From assembly GCA_013368445.1 (NCBI GenBank), contig JAACJO010000005.1, forward strand, positions 1,550,001 through 1,614,000: a stretch of DNA of 64,000 nucleotides, given 5' to 3'. The notes beneath the pieces are model-generated. The model was not told where the DNA came from, did no database searches, and saw only the letters and a program-made list of their open reading frames with translations. Numbering within the stretch: position 1 is the first letter of the stretch; each line of letters opens with the position of its first letter. Below are positions 1-11,041 of the stretch, in pieces. The position numbers were made by a program, and so were the translations under genes. Source of the stretch: Leucocoprinus leucothites. Lineage: Eukaryota; Basidiomycota; Agaricomycetes; Agaricales; Agaricaceae.

Positions 1-1003
1 CGTCGGGCGCTTGTCGGGAAGTGTGTTGAACGAATGCCAAGAGTGGCGGAACAGAGAGGAGCGAGAAGGGCGCGGCGGAAGGACAAGGAAAGCCAAGAGA
101 GAGCTAGAATATAGAGTGAGTTAATGAAGGAGAGCTAATAATACAGAAATAGTGTGCCAAGAGGAATGACAAGGAGGAAAAACCGCTACACGAGCGTGCG
201 AGTAGTTTACACGCGCATGCTGCGAGCTCAAAAAGGACAAGACTACAAAGAGGCTGTTCGGGCTTGGGGGGATGGAATGGGCTGGGTATTTGCCAAGTGC
301 TGAGGACAAGAGATAACAACCAAGAGCATACGCACGGACCCAGAGGGGATTGGTGGGCAGTTTGGTTGTAAGATGGACGTTTAGAATGGGGGCGAGTGGG
401 GATGGGAGGATGGATTAAGTCAGCAGGGAAAAGGGTCGGACCGGGTAGATGGGATCGGGGATGAGGGAGCGCGTGGGTTTGGATGCCGAAGACGGCCTAA
501 GGCGAGCTGGTTTGGGTCGGGTGAGTTGTGATTGATTGTCGTCACATGGGAGACCCCAGCCCACTCAAATCCAAGGCCGGAATCGCAACTCTCTCGCTGC
601 CACTCCTTTCTCCTCCTCAACCTTACTCCATGTCTCTCGCAACTATAAAGCCGCCGGCTACGAGGTTGCCCTCTGACGACCCAGACTCCCCCAAGTGTGC
701 ACGGCCCAGGTCTATTCCCCGTCCTCGCCCAAACACTGCCCCAGACCCTCCTCCCTCTCCCACTCTTCTCACTGTTCCTCCAGTCGATAGCACTGGCAGA
801 CTTGCTCCAGACCCAGTTCCTTCTCTCCCCATTCCCCAGGTCTGTATTACTCCAGTCACCCTCATCGTCAGTGCTAATTATAGCTTCCCCAGTCCTCAGC
901 GAGCCCTCCCCGCTCGATTTCTTCCCTGAGTGCAAAATCCACTTCCTCCCGTTTCCGCTTCGGCACTCGCAAAAACAGCTTTACTGCACTCGCCAGCGCT
1001 GCC
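1..1003 (+). promoter_or_regulatory. Upstream region of the HAL-like kinase
   Basis: No convincing gene is seen here. A TATA-like TATAAAG lies at 644-650, followed by about 350 bases of strongly pyrimidine-rich DNA leading to the kinase ATG at 1004, which is typical of fungal promoters and 5' leaders. Open frames on the minus strand (for example 420-935) have no recognisable domain. The left part (1-400) is purine-rich on the plus strand and unassigned. Confidence 0.5.
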
Positions 1004-3334
1004 ATGCCCGTTCTCATCGCACCTGCTGTCCCTTCTTCCCCTGCCCTCCATTCACCCCCTTCCATGTCCCCCCCAAGGCCTCAGGCCCCCATCCGACAAT
1101 CCTCCCAGAAACACGGCCCGCTCTCCGACCTTAAACGTTTCCTTAACCACCATGTTCCCCCCTCCACCCCCTCAGACCGCAGATCGGTCTCTCCTCCTGC
1201 CTACTCGGAACCTCGTCCTAGACGAGAGTCCAACGCCTCCGATCCCGCCGCAAACCCTTCTCCAAATGGCAGGACCATCCTTCCCCGTCGATCCACCCAG
1301 GACTTTAAGCTTTCGTCTCTTATCCGCAGGGACAATCAGAAAGGTTCCATCAAACAGAGCAAGGACCGAACACCCAGAACACCATCCCCCGCCAGCTCTA
1401 AGAACAGCTCTCACTCTAGCATCTCCGACGAGAGCTCGCAACAACAGCAGCAGTCTGTGTCCAGTCACAGCACGACACACAGTCTCAAAGTAGCTCAGCG
1501 TTCTGGCACCTCCACCCCAAGCGGTCCCATCGTCTCTCTTCAGGATGCTACCCAAGCACACCTCTCCAAAAAATACGGCAAATGGGGTCGTGTTCTTGGA
1601 AGCGGTGCCGGCGGAACCGTTCGTCTTATCAAGGCTAGCAGCAAGAACGGCGGTGGCATCTTTGCTGTCAAGGAGTTTAGGCCTAAACGTTCGGGTGAGA
1701 CTGAGCGTGAATATCAGAAAAAGGTCACCGCAGAGTTTTGCGTTGGATCCACCTTGAAGCACCCCAATATTATCGAGACTGTCGACATCGTGTCCGACCA
1801 TGGCCACTACTATGAGGTAGGCTGTGCTCTCGGTTGACCCTCATCCCCGTGCCCTAATTTCATTCAGGTCATGGAGTACGCTCCCTTTGATCTTTTCAGT
1901 GTCGTCATGTCAGGCAAGATGTGCCGTCCTGAAATCTACTGCGTCTTTCGTCAGATCTGCGATGGCGTCGAGTATCTTCACGAGATGGGTCTCGCACACC
2001 GTGATCTCAAGCTTGATAACTGCGTTATGACGTCTGCCAATGTCGTTAAGCTCATCGACTTTGGCACCGCCACCGTCTTCCACTACCCCGGCAAGTCCTT
2101 TACACCAGCCACGGGGATCGTAGGTAGCGATCCCTACCTCGCTCCGGAAGTCCTCAGCAAGGAGTCTTATGATCCTCGGAAGACTGATGTCTGGAGTGTC
2201 GCCATCATCTTCTTGTGCATGATCCTGAGGAGGTTTCCCTGGAAGATCCCCGACCCCAAGACCGATCCCAGTTTTAAGGCCTTTGTCAATGCCCACCCTG
2301 ATCTTTCGGTTAAGCCACCCCCTAAGAAGCAGCGACAGGCCATTGATCAAGGCATTACTGACGCCGGCGAGGGTCGTCAACCCCCTTCACCAAACCTTCT
2401 CGAAAAGCCGATTCCCCCAGCCCGTGCAGGAAGCACGGATAGTGCCCCAGCTCGGGATGCCGACCACTCCAGCAACAGCACCAACTCAGAGACGACTTCT
2501 ATCCTCTCGCAGTCATCTACAAGCTCGTCAGCCATCACAGATCCTCCATCACGCCTTGTCAGTGACGGAAAGGATTTGAATTCAGAGGAGGCCCGTGCTA
2601 AGCAGATCTCAGCCCGCATTGGTGGGCCATTCCCTTCAATGGGTTCAGAACTGCACTCGTCGGAGAGTCCACGAGATATGGATCCTTCTGTTCTGTCTTT
2701 TGCGCGACCCGGTACGTCGACAGAATCGCTCCCTACACCTCTGGAAGCCACCCTGCTCGACAATCTCCCTACTCCTCGCGTTAGCGCCGCACCCATGTCG
2801 ATGACCTCTATGAGCGCCGAGATCTTGGCTGATAAGACGATCACACCCCCTTCCCATCCTGCTGCCACCTCCGAGTTGTCAGACCAGCAAAAGCCGCCCA
2901 CAGTTGCCCCAGCTCCCGCCAAAACCCCCAGACGCCGCCAAAGAACTGACAGCGTGGCAACTTTCCATGCTGGTGGTGCTGAATCCATTTTCCGCCTCCT
3001 GCCACGTGAGACACGTCCGGCATTGCGACGAATGTTGTTCGTTGAACCGTCATCGCGGTGTACCTTGACAGATTTGCTCAAGGGCAAGGGTAAAACGAGT
3101 GGGTTGCTCTGCGGATGCAAGGTGGATCGCAAGTCGTCATCTGCATCGGGCATTGAGACTCCTCCGGGTGGTCATTGCGTCGACCATGATGACTGTGATC
3201 CTGAGGACGAGGATGATGGCGACGAGTGGTTGAAGAACATCGCCCCGTGTTCGAGACCGGGCGTTGAGCCCAGCCATGTACACATCAAGGTTCCTGTTGA
3301 CGAGAAGCAGGGCAAGAAGAAGTTCTTCAACTAG
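1004..3334 (+). CDS. HAL4/SAT4-type serine/threonine protein kinase
   Basis: Two exons (1004-1816, 1868-3334), 759 aa. A Ser/Pro-rich disordered N-terminus (residues 1-185, with a poly-Gln run near 146-150) precedes the kinase domain. The glycine loop GSGAGGTV is at about 199-206, the ATP-anchoring Lys in AVKEF is K223, HRDLKLDN holds catalytic D317, and the DFG Asp is D335. The APE-like segment reads YLAPEVL. A low-complexity insert of roughly 200 residues separates the middle of the C-lobe from its last helices, which resume near [16 protein letters not shown]. In yeast this family (Sat4/Hal5/Hrk1/Ptk) regulates plasma-membrane ion transporters and salt tolerance; that role here is inferred from family. 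The intron splits the hinge just before VMEYAP. A conserved-looking [10 protein letters not shown] motif sits near residue 39. Confidence 0.9.
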
Positions 3335-4712
3335 ACTCTTTGCACAAGGGGAGCCTAGTGGCCTTTGTGGATTTTCATGTGGATACCACTTTTCGTTTTG
3401 ACGTGGTCATTCATCTTTCCGTTCACCTATTCCTCTCATCACCCTCATCCTCCCTATCTTTCTTTCACCGGTCCTCAAGCACATCGCCACGTTAATGGAC
3501 CTTTGGCACGTTGTACGTGACCCTGGCCTTTTACATATTCTTTGTGCTCGCCCGCCTTGCCTTGCTCGGTTTTATGACCCCTCATGATGACGGATCTCTA
3601 CACACATCTGCCCAACTATCAACATCCATCCACACGCATATGCATTTTATGATTCAGCATCCTTCTTTTCGCTGCGTCTTATATATCCTTCTCTCATGCC
3701 ATCTTGCATAATCGTTTGTCAAGTTCTAGTGTCAATTGTTTTTTATCCACCATCCAATTGCATTGTTGTTTCATATACACACATACCTTTCATTCTTCTA
3801 CACGCTCCTTTTTGTTCGCGTTATCTCACTTGGCCCTCTTTCTTTCTCGGCAGCGGGCTTACTACGTAGATTATATCTATACATCCCATTATCGATATTT
3901 GTTTTCTCTTTCTCGTCTTTCGTCCGAATTTGCAAAATTATAAGTGATCCGGATCTTTATCTTTGCTTGTGTTGTCAAAGTCTACGTTCACGGATTATTT
4001 CTCCTGCTTTCGTCTTCCATTCTCTCTCTCTAGTCCGTATATTACTTCGACGAATGGACTGCCAGCAGTTGCTTGACACCCTGAACAATAAAACTACTTG
4101 TATAGTTATTCATCCTCCTTTCGACGGCTATGTCTATTGTACCGGACACAGTTGTACCTAATTTATTGCACTCTGGAATTCAACCAACATTTCGCACATC
4201 TACCTCAATACTGTATTGTCCGAACTTCGACAAGTCCAAGATGATCATTGAATTGCGCCACTTACCAACACCGAAAAACGTGTTTATGAAAAGCGCCCTC
4301 TATACTGAATGCCTGTCAATTAGTCTGACGCTGTCAAACAAGAAAACGCTCCTCACAATCGGAAGCACCCGCATATACTTAGTTCCCCAACTCAAGAAGG
4401 GCTTCTTACACCTTGTTGAACGACCGTCTCTCGTTATCGTAGACTCATCCTGCGTCATTGTTGGGTGGGCATTTGGATAGCGAGGATCATCTCAGAAGGA
4501 CAGGTCGAAATCTTCTCCGTTCCTCGGTACTCTAGAACACCGTCCTTTAACTCAACGGCGGAATAGGTATCTCTTGTTCCACCAACAACAAGCGTAGTAA
4601 AGATATACTCGATATGCTACACCATTTAATTACAAAGACCCCCCACCACCAGCACAAAAGAAGAGAGAACGCTTAGAATGGGGTGGATAGCCAAGCACAT
4701 CTATACGGCTGA
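3335..4712. other. Long convergent intergenic region
   Basis: About 1.4 kb between the 3' end of the kinase (+) and the 3' end of YOS9 (-). It is T/C-rich with short open frames only. The longest orderly one, 4130-4480 (+, 116 codons, ATG start), matches no family I recognise and has no clear promoter. Most of the stretch is probably 3' UTR. Confidence 0.4.
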
Positions 4713-6701
4713 TTATAGCTCATCTCGGGCATTCTCATCAACGTCGTCCGTTGACCTCCTAAGCCTCCGCTTCTTCTCATCCTTTTTATTACCATTTCTA
4801 CCGTCCTCTTCTTCTTTATCGCCCTCCTTCGATAGAACATTGAGACCCAGGAATTCGGCGTCGAGAACATCGTAGCCTGCAGCACGAAGCGCCTCCATGA
4901 GTTTATCACTTACCTCCACACCGTCCTCCGCGTCGTCTCCTAGTTCGATAATAATTTCTGTGGGCTCTCCGGATTTGCCAGTTTTCCCACTGCGGGTTTT
5001 ACCGATTAGAGCTTGAATAGTCTGGAGCAGAAGATCATTGACGAGCCGGTCCTGTTGTTCATCGTCCGACTTGGATTTACCGTCGTCTGATTTCTCGGCG
5101 GCGGCTGGCGGAGGTAGGATGGGCTGTTGAGGTGGTGGCCCGCCCTTGATTGGGTAATCGGCCACGGGGTAGTCGAGAGGTTTCTCGGGAAGTGTCTCAA
5201 CGACTTCTCGACACCGGATTTTGGCCTCCTCTGCTGCGTCGCGCGGTGATCTGAAACCTGGCTCCCCGCAGAGACGTGGAGTGCTAATGACAAGGACGTA
5301 TGAACACGTTTTCGTCTCCTTGACAAACAATATATTGTCTGTCATGGTCATTGAGCAGTGAAACTGAAGGGAAACGAATTAGTACAAGAAGGTTTCGGTT
5401 CCCCTACACTCGGGAAGACTAGTTCAACGGCGGATCTTTATAAACCGGGAAAGGTGGTAGAAGATAAAAGGAAAAGGACGAAATTCTCTCACCTGTACTT
5501 CAACCTCACGGTTTTTCCCAGTTTTGTCACAGAGTGTGCCATCGCCCCATCGTTGTACGAGGTATCGGGAGCCGGCATGTTTTGCAAGCTCTAGATTGGT
5601 AGCATGAGCATTTCGCTCAGCAACTGTTAGGTCAGCCCCAGGGGCTGGTTGCGTTGGTGCCCGTCCTAGAGTATAAGATTCCCACTAAATTCCAAGGGGG
5701 GTGGATGATCTGCACGTCAATTCACTAGAAGGAATGATAAATTTGGATTTACCTCAGGGTCTTCCTCTGGCACATATGAACCTGCAATATGAAAATCCAG
5801 GATCAGTTCTCCGCTAGGAAACGAGATGAAAGGGTCGATTTGGAGTCAAGGCAATTGTTGAAGCGGAAGAATGATGGAAAGGAAGACGTGGCAAAAAATT
5901 AATGGCGATAAGAAAAGAGGAAAGAATTAAAAACACATGTAGAAACATAATGGCCCAGACACTCAAGAGAAAATAAAATAGGCTATTCCTGTGATACAAT
6001 GCGGCTAAAATGTACTAACCTGCCAACCGTGTGCTTTGGGGTACCAATTCTTTGAATTGGCGAATTTCGTGATTGTGGCAATACGAGTAGGTAAACCATC
6101 CATGCCGGTACTAGTGACAGGTTCAGAGAATGTCCATCGTCAACAACAACAAAGGCTACTTACGTATAGACAAGTCCCAGTCAAAGCCTCGAGGAGGGCC
6201 CAGCCCCTTGCTGGCGTTAGCTCGGTATCAGACTGCTCCTCCGGCGGAGGGGGTGGTGTGTCTAGAGGTTTGGGTATCAAGCAGACATAAGAGTCCTTGG
6301 GACCAAGCCTCAGCAGTTCAAGGGTGAGATTATCTGGCACTGCCGATGCCTAAAAGTGGATTTGGTAAATATAATTTTCCCTCGTAAATCTGGAGGACAC
6401 CCACGTCTACGGCTCGCGCTTCGTCTTGCGATTTGGGTTGACCACTTTCTATCCCCTTAGGGCCAGACGGCGCAGAATAAGCAGAGGTCTTTCTATGTTG
6501 CTCCAGAAATTCAAACTCGCCCCCAGGCAGACCATCCTTAAGCCACCGTTCTGCTGTCTCGTTGAGGACTGGGAGAGAGTTCAGGAATTCTACACGAAAC
6601 TTGGGGAAAGCATAGGTGTCCTCTGGGAGAGAATGAAGAAGCCGAGAAACAACAGCATGAGTTGAGAGGGCCAGCACCAAGTGGGAAGCCAAAGTACGCA
6701 T
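4713..6701 (-). CDS. YOS9: OS-9/Yos9 ER quality-control lectin
   Basis: Six exons: 6405-6701, 6164-6349, 6020-6110, 5753-5781 (29 nt), 5493-5684, 4713-5363; 481 aa. I start at 6701 because that ATG begins a hydrophobic signal peptide (MRTLASHLVLALSTHAVV); an in-frame ATG-like start at 6755 would bury it. Then come the OS-9 N-terminal motif (YAFPKFRVEFLNSLP) and the mannose-6-phosphate-receptor homology domain, with GWFTYSYCHNHEIRQF, RYLVQRWGDGTLCDKTG and CGEPGF. The protein ends in ARDEL, an ER-retrieval signal of the KDEL class. Yos9/OS-9 recognises trimmed N-glycans on misfolded glycoproteins and passes them to the Hrd1 ligase for ERAD. The C-terminal third is acidic and basic low-complexity sequence. 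Family assignment is firm; the exon 1-2 junction is the least certain. Confidence 0.92.
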
Positions 6702-7714
6702 TGCAGCTCTAGGGTATAGACGCCACTTAGATGAGAGAAATTGACGTCGTGTCACCAGCGTGTACTATTACTCGACGAGCGTGACGAGATGTGACGTGCT
6801 GTGATGTTGTGAATGTATATGTCGGAAATATGTTATCTGTCAGTTGTCTGTTACCCTTGCTGGTCGAACAGAGTTTGCATCGGTCATCCTCGCCCTAGTG
6901 CTCAGGTTAGCCTGCGCTTGCGGTGCTGATTTTCTCCGCCATTTCTTCTGGTGACCGAGTTATTCTCGATTTGGAAGGCACAAGAGAGAACGACTATATT
7001 AAACCTTGCTGGAAGGGCCCGGCCGTGGGCCGTGGTGAGGCTTAACGTGACCCGGGTGAGTGGGTGACTAGGTCACGGGTAAGAAAATGAGGGAATTTAG
7101 GAGGATTACGATGGCGAAAATGTGCATACAGGTGCTTCCATACAAGAGTTCCTCGCCTCTGCTGGCGCATATTTATTTTCTGCCGCGCACTAAGCCAGAT
7201 CTGCCTCGAGTAGATTAATTCCCAAGGTATGGCCACTGTATATTTATCCGAGCGGAAAATAAGGGGAACTTGGGATTCAAGACAAATGGGTAGGGTTGCC
7301 ATACTGGGGCGCCCTTGTTCAGATTTCCAACAGATTTCCATGCGGTTTTCTCGACTGTTGATCTAGCATTTCCATCACTCGAGCAGCTCTGACGACGTGT
7401 GTCCTGGCCTCCAAATTCGGGTTCCACATCCAACAAACATTTTGCATTACGTGAGTAGAACCCCCCAAAATCAGGGGTAAAAGTCTACCACAGATGCACA
7501 ACGATAATTATAAAAGGCTTGGTTTGGTGCAAATGCATGCGAAGGGAACAATACATTCCTCGCCCAAATTCGGTAGTGAAATTGTTCATTAAAGCCGGTC
7601 CACCTTTTTCCCCACTTCCATCTCTCTCTTCCTCAATCCAGCTACATCCCAACGCGTATTTCCCTCCTCCCGCTTTTCTAACCGCCCCTCCAGGCCCCAC
7701 TGCAACCGCCCACT
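6702..7714. promoter_or_regulatory. Divergent intergenic region, YOS9 / AT-hook gene
   Basis: A 1 kb gap between two divergent start codons; it should hold both promoters. The segment just before 7715 is C/T-rich (7600-7714), as in the other promoters here. Minus-strand open frames at 7042-7501 carry no recognisable domain and are not called. Confidence 0.4.
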
Positions 7715-8345
7715 ATGTCCGCATCGCCCAAGGACCAACAAGACGAGGTAGCCGAGGGACAGCAGTCCATCGACGAGCTGGACGAGCCTCAACCAGAGGC
7801 CGAGAAGGAGGGCGGTAAGCAACATTTTTCACCTCGCGAGAATGCCCCTCGTGTTGATCTTTCACGATGCCCCTTCTCACTTCACGTCAATCTAACCGAA
7901 TGTCCACTTGATGTGCCAGGCACAGCTGAGACTACCGAGAATCCCCCAGCGAAACGCGGTCGCGGGAGGCCCAAGGGCAGCAAAAATAAGAAGTCAGCCG
8001 CCAACGCATCTAGCGCGACTACCACTACACCTGCCGTCCCGCGTAAGCGCGGTCGTCCCCCCAAGGTGACTATTCTTGTTCATGTTCATTTACCCCCTTT
8101 TCCTATCCACAATCCGTATTGGGTTGCAGCGTGTTCGGAACCCTTACTGATGGCCCGTTTTCCTTAAACAGCCTAAAGCAGAGCAGGATGGCGAGCCTGC
8201 ACCGAAGAGGCCCCGCGGTCGTCCACCCAAGAACCCCAAACCTTCCGTTACTGAGGGCGGTGAGGGGACATCTGCGAGCGGAGAAGCTGCTGCTGAACCA
8301 AGCACAAAGAGAAAGCCTGGCCGACCGAAAAAGACGGCCTCATAA
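7715..8345 (+). CDS. HMGA-like protein with four AT-hooks
   Basis: Three exons (7715-7814, 7920-8065, 8172-8345), 139 aa. An acidic N-terminus is followed by four AT-hook cores (basic-GRP-basic): KRGRGRPKGS, RKRGRPPK, KRPRGRPPKN and KRKPGRPKK just before the C-terminus. AT-hooks bind the minor groove of AT-rich DNA, so this is probably an architectural chromatin protein of the HMG-I/Y type. The second intron falls immediately after the second hook. No other domain is present. Its targets cannot be read from the sequence. Confidence 0.88.
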
Positions 8346-8892
8346 TTCAATTGGCTCTCCCCCCGCGAAATATCTTGGTTGTTCTCATAATTCCTCAAGG
8401 CTATCATCTTGTTATTACACCCTTTTTGTCGTTTGTTTTAGGTTATGCACAACTTCACGATATCCCAGGCTCGTTTTCTCCCCTTGGTTTTGGTGTTGGC
8501 TTCTACAGTATGGACAATTGCTTTTTGCTATCGCTTTCTACCCTGTTGACTTATCTATCCTGTACATAACCAGCGATGTGTAATTCGATGTACAACCGCT
8601 GATTCTTCGTCTTCACATATTATATGCGTGAGCCTCGTGTGTTGAACATGACAGCGACGTGATACTTGAATCGGTAGGCATCGTTGTGCGCGTGTTTACC
8701 CAAGAACCCACGGGAGGTAATCTCCGAAGATGCGCTGCTAGAAATTCTAGATTGGCCCATAATCTTGGTTGGCACGTCCCTTACTTGATGCCTTGGTCCC
8801 TTGCTCACGTACAGTATATTTCCGGTGAACAATAACTCTATTGGATGATCCACTATTTTGGAAACAACCTTTGGCTACTCATTTATTCAACT
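8346..8892. other. Convergent 3' region
   Basis: About 550 bases between the 3' ends of the AT-hook gene and BNA4, presumably both 3' UTRs. No supported gene is seen. Confidence 0.4.
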
Positions 8893-10764
8893 TTATACCT
8901 CGTAATAAAAAGAATATATAAACAACGTCCCCGCCGCTCCAAGCAATACCACTCCGGTGTATTGCAGGCCCGTCAAAATGGATGCCTGACGCGCTGCCTT
9001 GCGTCTAGCAGTTGCGTAACTAATATCTGGTCTAAAGGTCACCATGGTATACAATGGTAGCCATCCCCGGGGATCCATCGTTGTGAAAGGCATCCGAGAC
9101 AGGAGTGGGACCAGCGAGGGCAGCGAGATGGGTCTGGGCGAACTGATACTGTATAGGACATTGTCTATGGCTTTTCGGCAAAGGTAGGTCAAGGTAGTAA
9201 CCGAGTGTCTCATCTCCACGCTGAGGCAGGAAATCAACTGAACGTCGACACAGTGAAACGCAAGATCAACTTACTAGTTATCCATGGCAAGGTCACAGAT
9301 GGCGACCAAATCTTGATGGCGATTCTCGGAATAATAACTAAGAGCTGATGCTAGCCGCTCGTCAACATCGTTGATGGAAGTGGCCACATCCCCGGGAGTG
9401 GCTGCAGCCACTCCTTTCTGTGCAAGAAGTGCAGACAGTACTCTTACATCCTCCAACCCGCAGTTCAGGCCCTGGCCATAGAAGGGAACCATTGAGTGTG
9501 CTGCATCACCCAATAGAATGGCACGATCCTTGTAGTGGTAAGGGCTTGACTATGACAAGATTTGATTGGCTCAATAAAGTTTGATATAGTTCGCGGAGCA
9601 GCCCATACCTTTGTGCATATGAGGGGACACCTCGGATTCTTCATAAAATCGTTCACCAGTACTTTTTCGCCAATAGCGCGAAGTGCATCAGGAAAGTATC
9701 GGTGAAACCAAGATATTATGGCCTCGGGAGTACGTAGGCCATCCAAGACGGAAATCGGCGCAAATAGAGTGCAGGTGAATGACCTGTCCTGTGAGAAAAT
9801 ATGTGAATCATTCCAAACCGAAGCCGGAAATTTTGACAGTGGAATTGATCGCCTACTTTGTTTGGAAGAGCGATCAACATGAAGGAGTGACGGGGCCAGA
9901 TGTGCAGATGGTGAGGATCCAGGAGGAAGACAGGCTGGCCATCAACATTCCGGCCTGCCGGCATTTTCAATTCAATGTATTCATCCTTGATATATTCTTG
10001 GCTATAGTCCATCCTAAGCGAACGAGGGGTTAAATATTATATCTGAGTTCGCCTGCTCATTCAGGCTGAGGAAGGGAGAACTTGCCTGACCACCCGCATC
10101 ATTTGTCGCCGGGTGACTGAGTAACTCCCATCAGCACCAATCAAAAAATCGAAACGGACTCTAAAATTGCGGCCGGACGTGTTATCTTGAACGGTAATAA
10201 ATTTGTGGTCAAAGTCAACCGCAGTGACTTTGTGATTAAATAATATCTGGACATCACTAGAAGCTGAGGCTTCATCCAGGAGGCCTTCGTTAAGAAGAGC
10301 CCGATCAATCGAATTGATGCACTAGGCAGGGGAAAATTAGAGTTGTTTGCGATATAGATAAAAAAACATGATATATGGACCTGTCTGTCCCTGTCATATG
10401 TCTGACTGTCCAACTCTCCAGATAAAGTGTGGATCATGCGCCCGCGCATGGGTATGGCATCTTGCAAGAATCGCCGTGCCGCTGCGGGATTAACTGCTTC
10501 CAGGGCAGTAATTCCCCTGTGCGAGATAGCCAGGTTAATGGAACGTTGTTGAGAAGCCACTTTTGAGGAGGGAAGGCGCAAGTCTGTGGGAGATTCCAAT
10601 TAGAAGGCTGGAAGGGTTTGGACCTGAGCGTCAAACACACCTGGACGGCCTTCGTAGATCTCCACATTCCAGCCATGCTTGGCTAGCGCGAGTGCTGCCA
10701 AGCAGCCTACAGGCCCAGCCCCGACAATCACAGCCTTCCGTTTGCGCTCCAGAAGCGAAGACAT
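8893..10764 (-). CDS. BNA4: Kynurenine 3-monooxygenase
   Basis: Seven exons: 10641-10764, 10381-10583, 10086-10321, 9857-10013, 9609-9788, 9275-9549, 8893-9220; 500 aa. FAD-dependent hydroxylase converting L-kynurenine to 3-hydroxykynurenine with NADPH and O2. Visible signatures are the Rossmann GAGPVG at residues 15-20, RPDLRLP with [11 protein letters not shown], the substrate-binding [24 protein letters not shown], and the FAD-phosphate motif [21 protein letters not shown] at about 314. The C-terminus ends in a hydrophobic helix (about the last 25 residues), matching the outer-mitochondrial-membrane anchor of the family. The third intron appears to use a GC donor (CAG|GCAAGT at 10081-10088): only this keeps frame into RMDYSQ. 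It is head-to-head with kynureninase, the next pathway enzyme. Confidence 0.95.
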
Positions 10765-11041
10765 TCTCCAGTGGTAAAGGGCGTAACAGACAGTCTGAGG
10801 GATGGTTTATCATCCCAATTCACGATGAATCGCAAATATTTTGCTTTCGTCATTGTGAGTAACGATAGCCGGCATCCAAAAAAGGATAGTGTCTGGCCGC
10901 TCGCTCCGAACGAAGATTGATCCATCGCCGGCCGATTAAATCTTGTGACGCTTCGGATCTAACAATTCTTACCGTTGGCCATGAGCCACAGATAGCTAGT
11001 GGTCAACCCTTCTTGCCACGAACCCATTCTGACCTCTCAGT
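10765..11041. promoter_or_regulatory. Bidirectional promoter, BNA4 / BNA5
   Basis: Only 277 bases separate the start codons of kynurenine 3-monooxygenase and kynureninase, so the two genes should share regulatory DNA. I did not recognise a specific operator. Confidence 0.5.

Noticed and set aside
420..935. Minus-strand frame of 171 codons upstream of the kinase
   Set aside because: Composition is that of a reverse-complemented C/T-rich leader, with no domain or promoter.
1172..1807. Minus-strand frame of 211 codons opposite the kinase
   Set aside because: Shadow of the kinase coding frame; no family features, while the plus strand has kinase motifs.
2377..3153. Minus-strand frame of 258 codons
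   Set aside because: Lies entirely opposite the kinase C-terminal half; low-complexity shadow.
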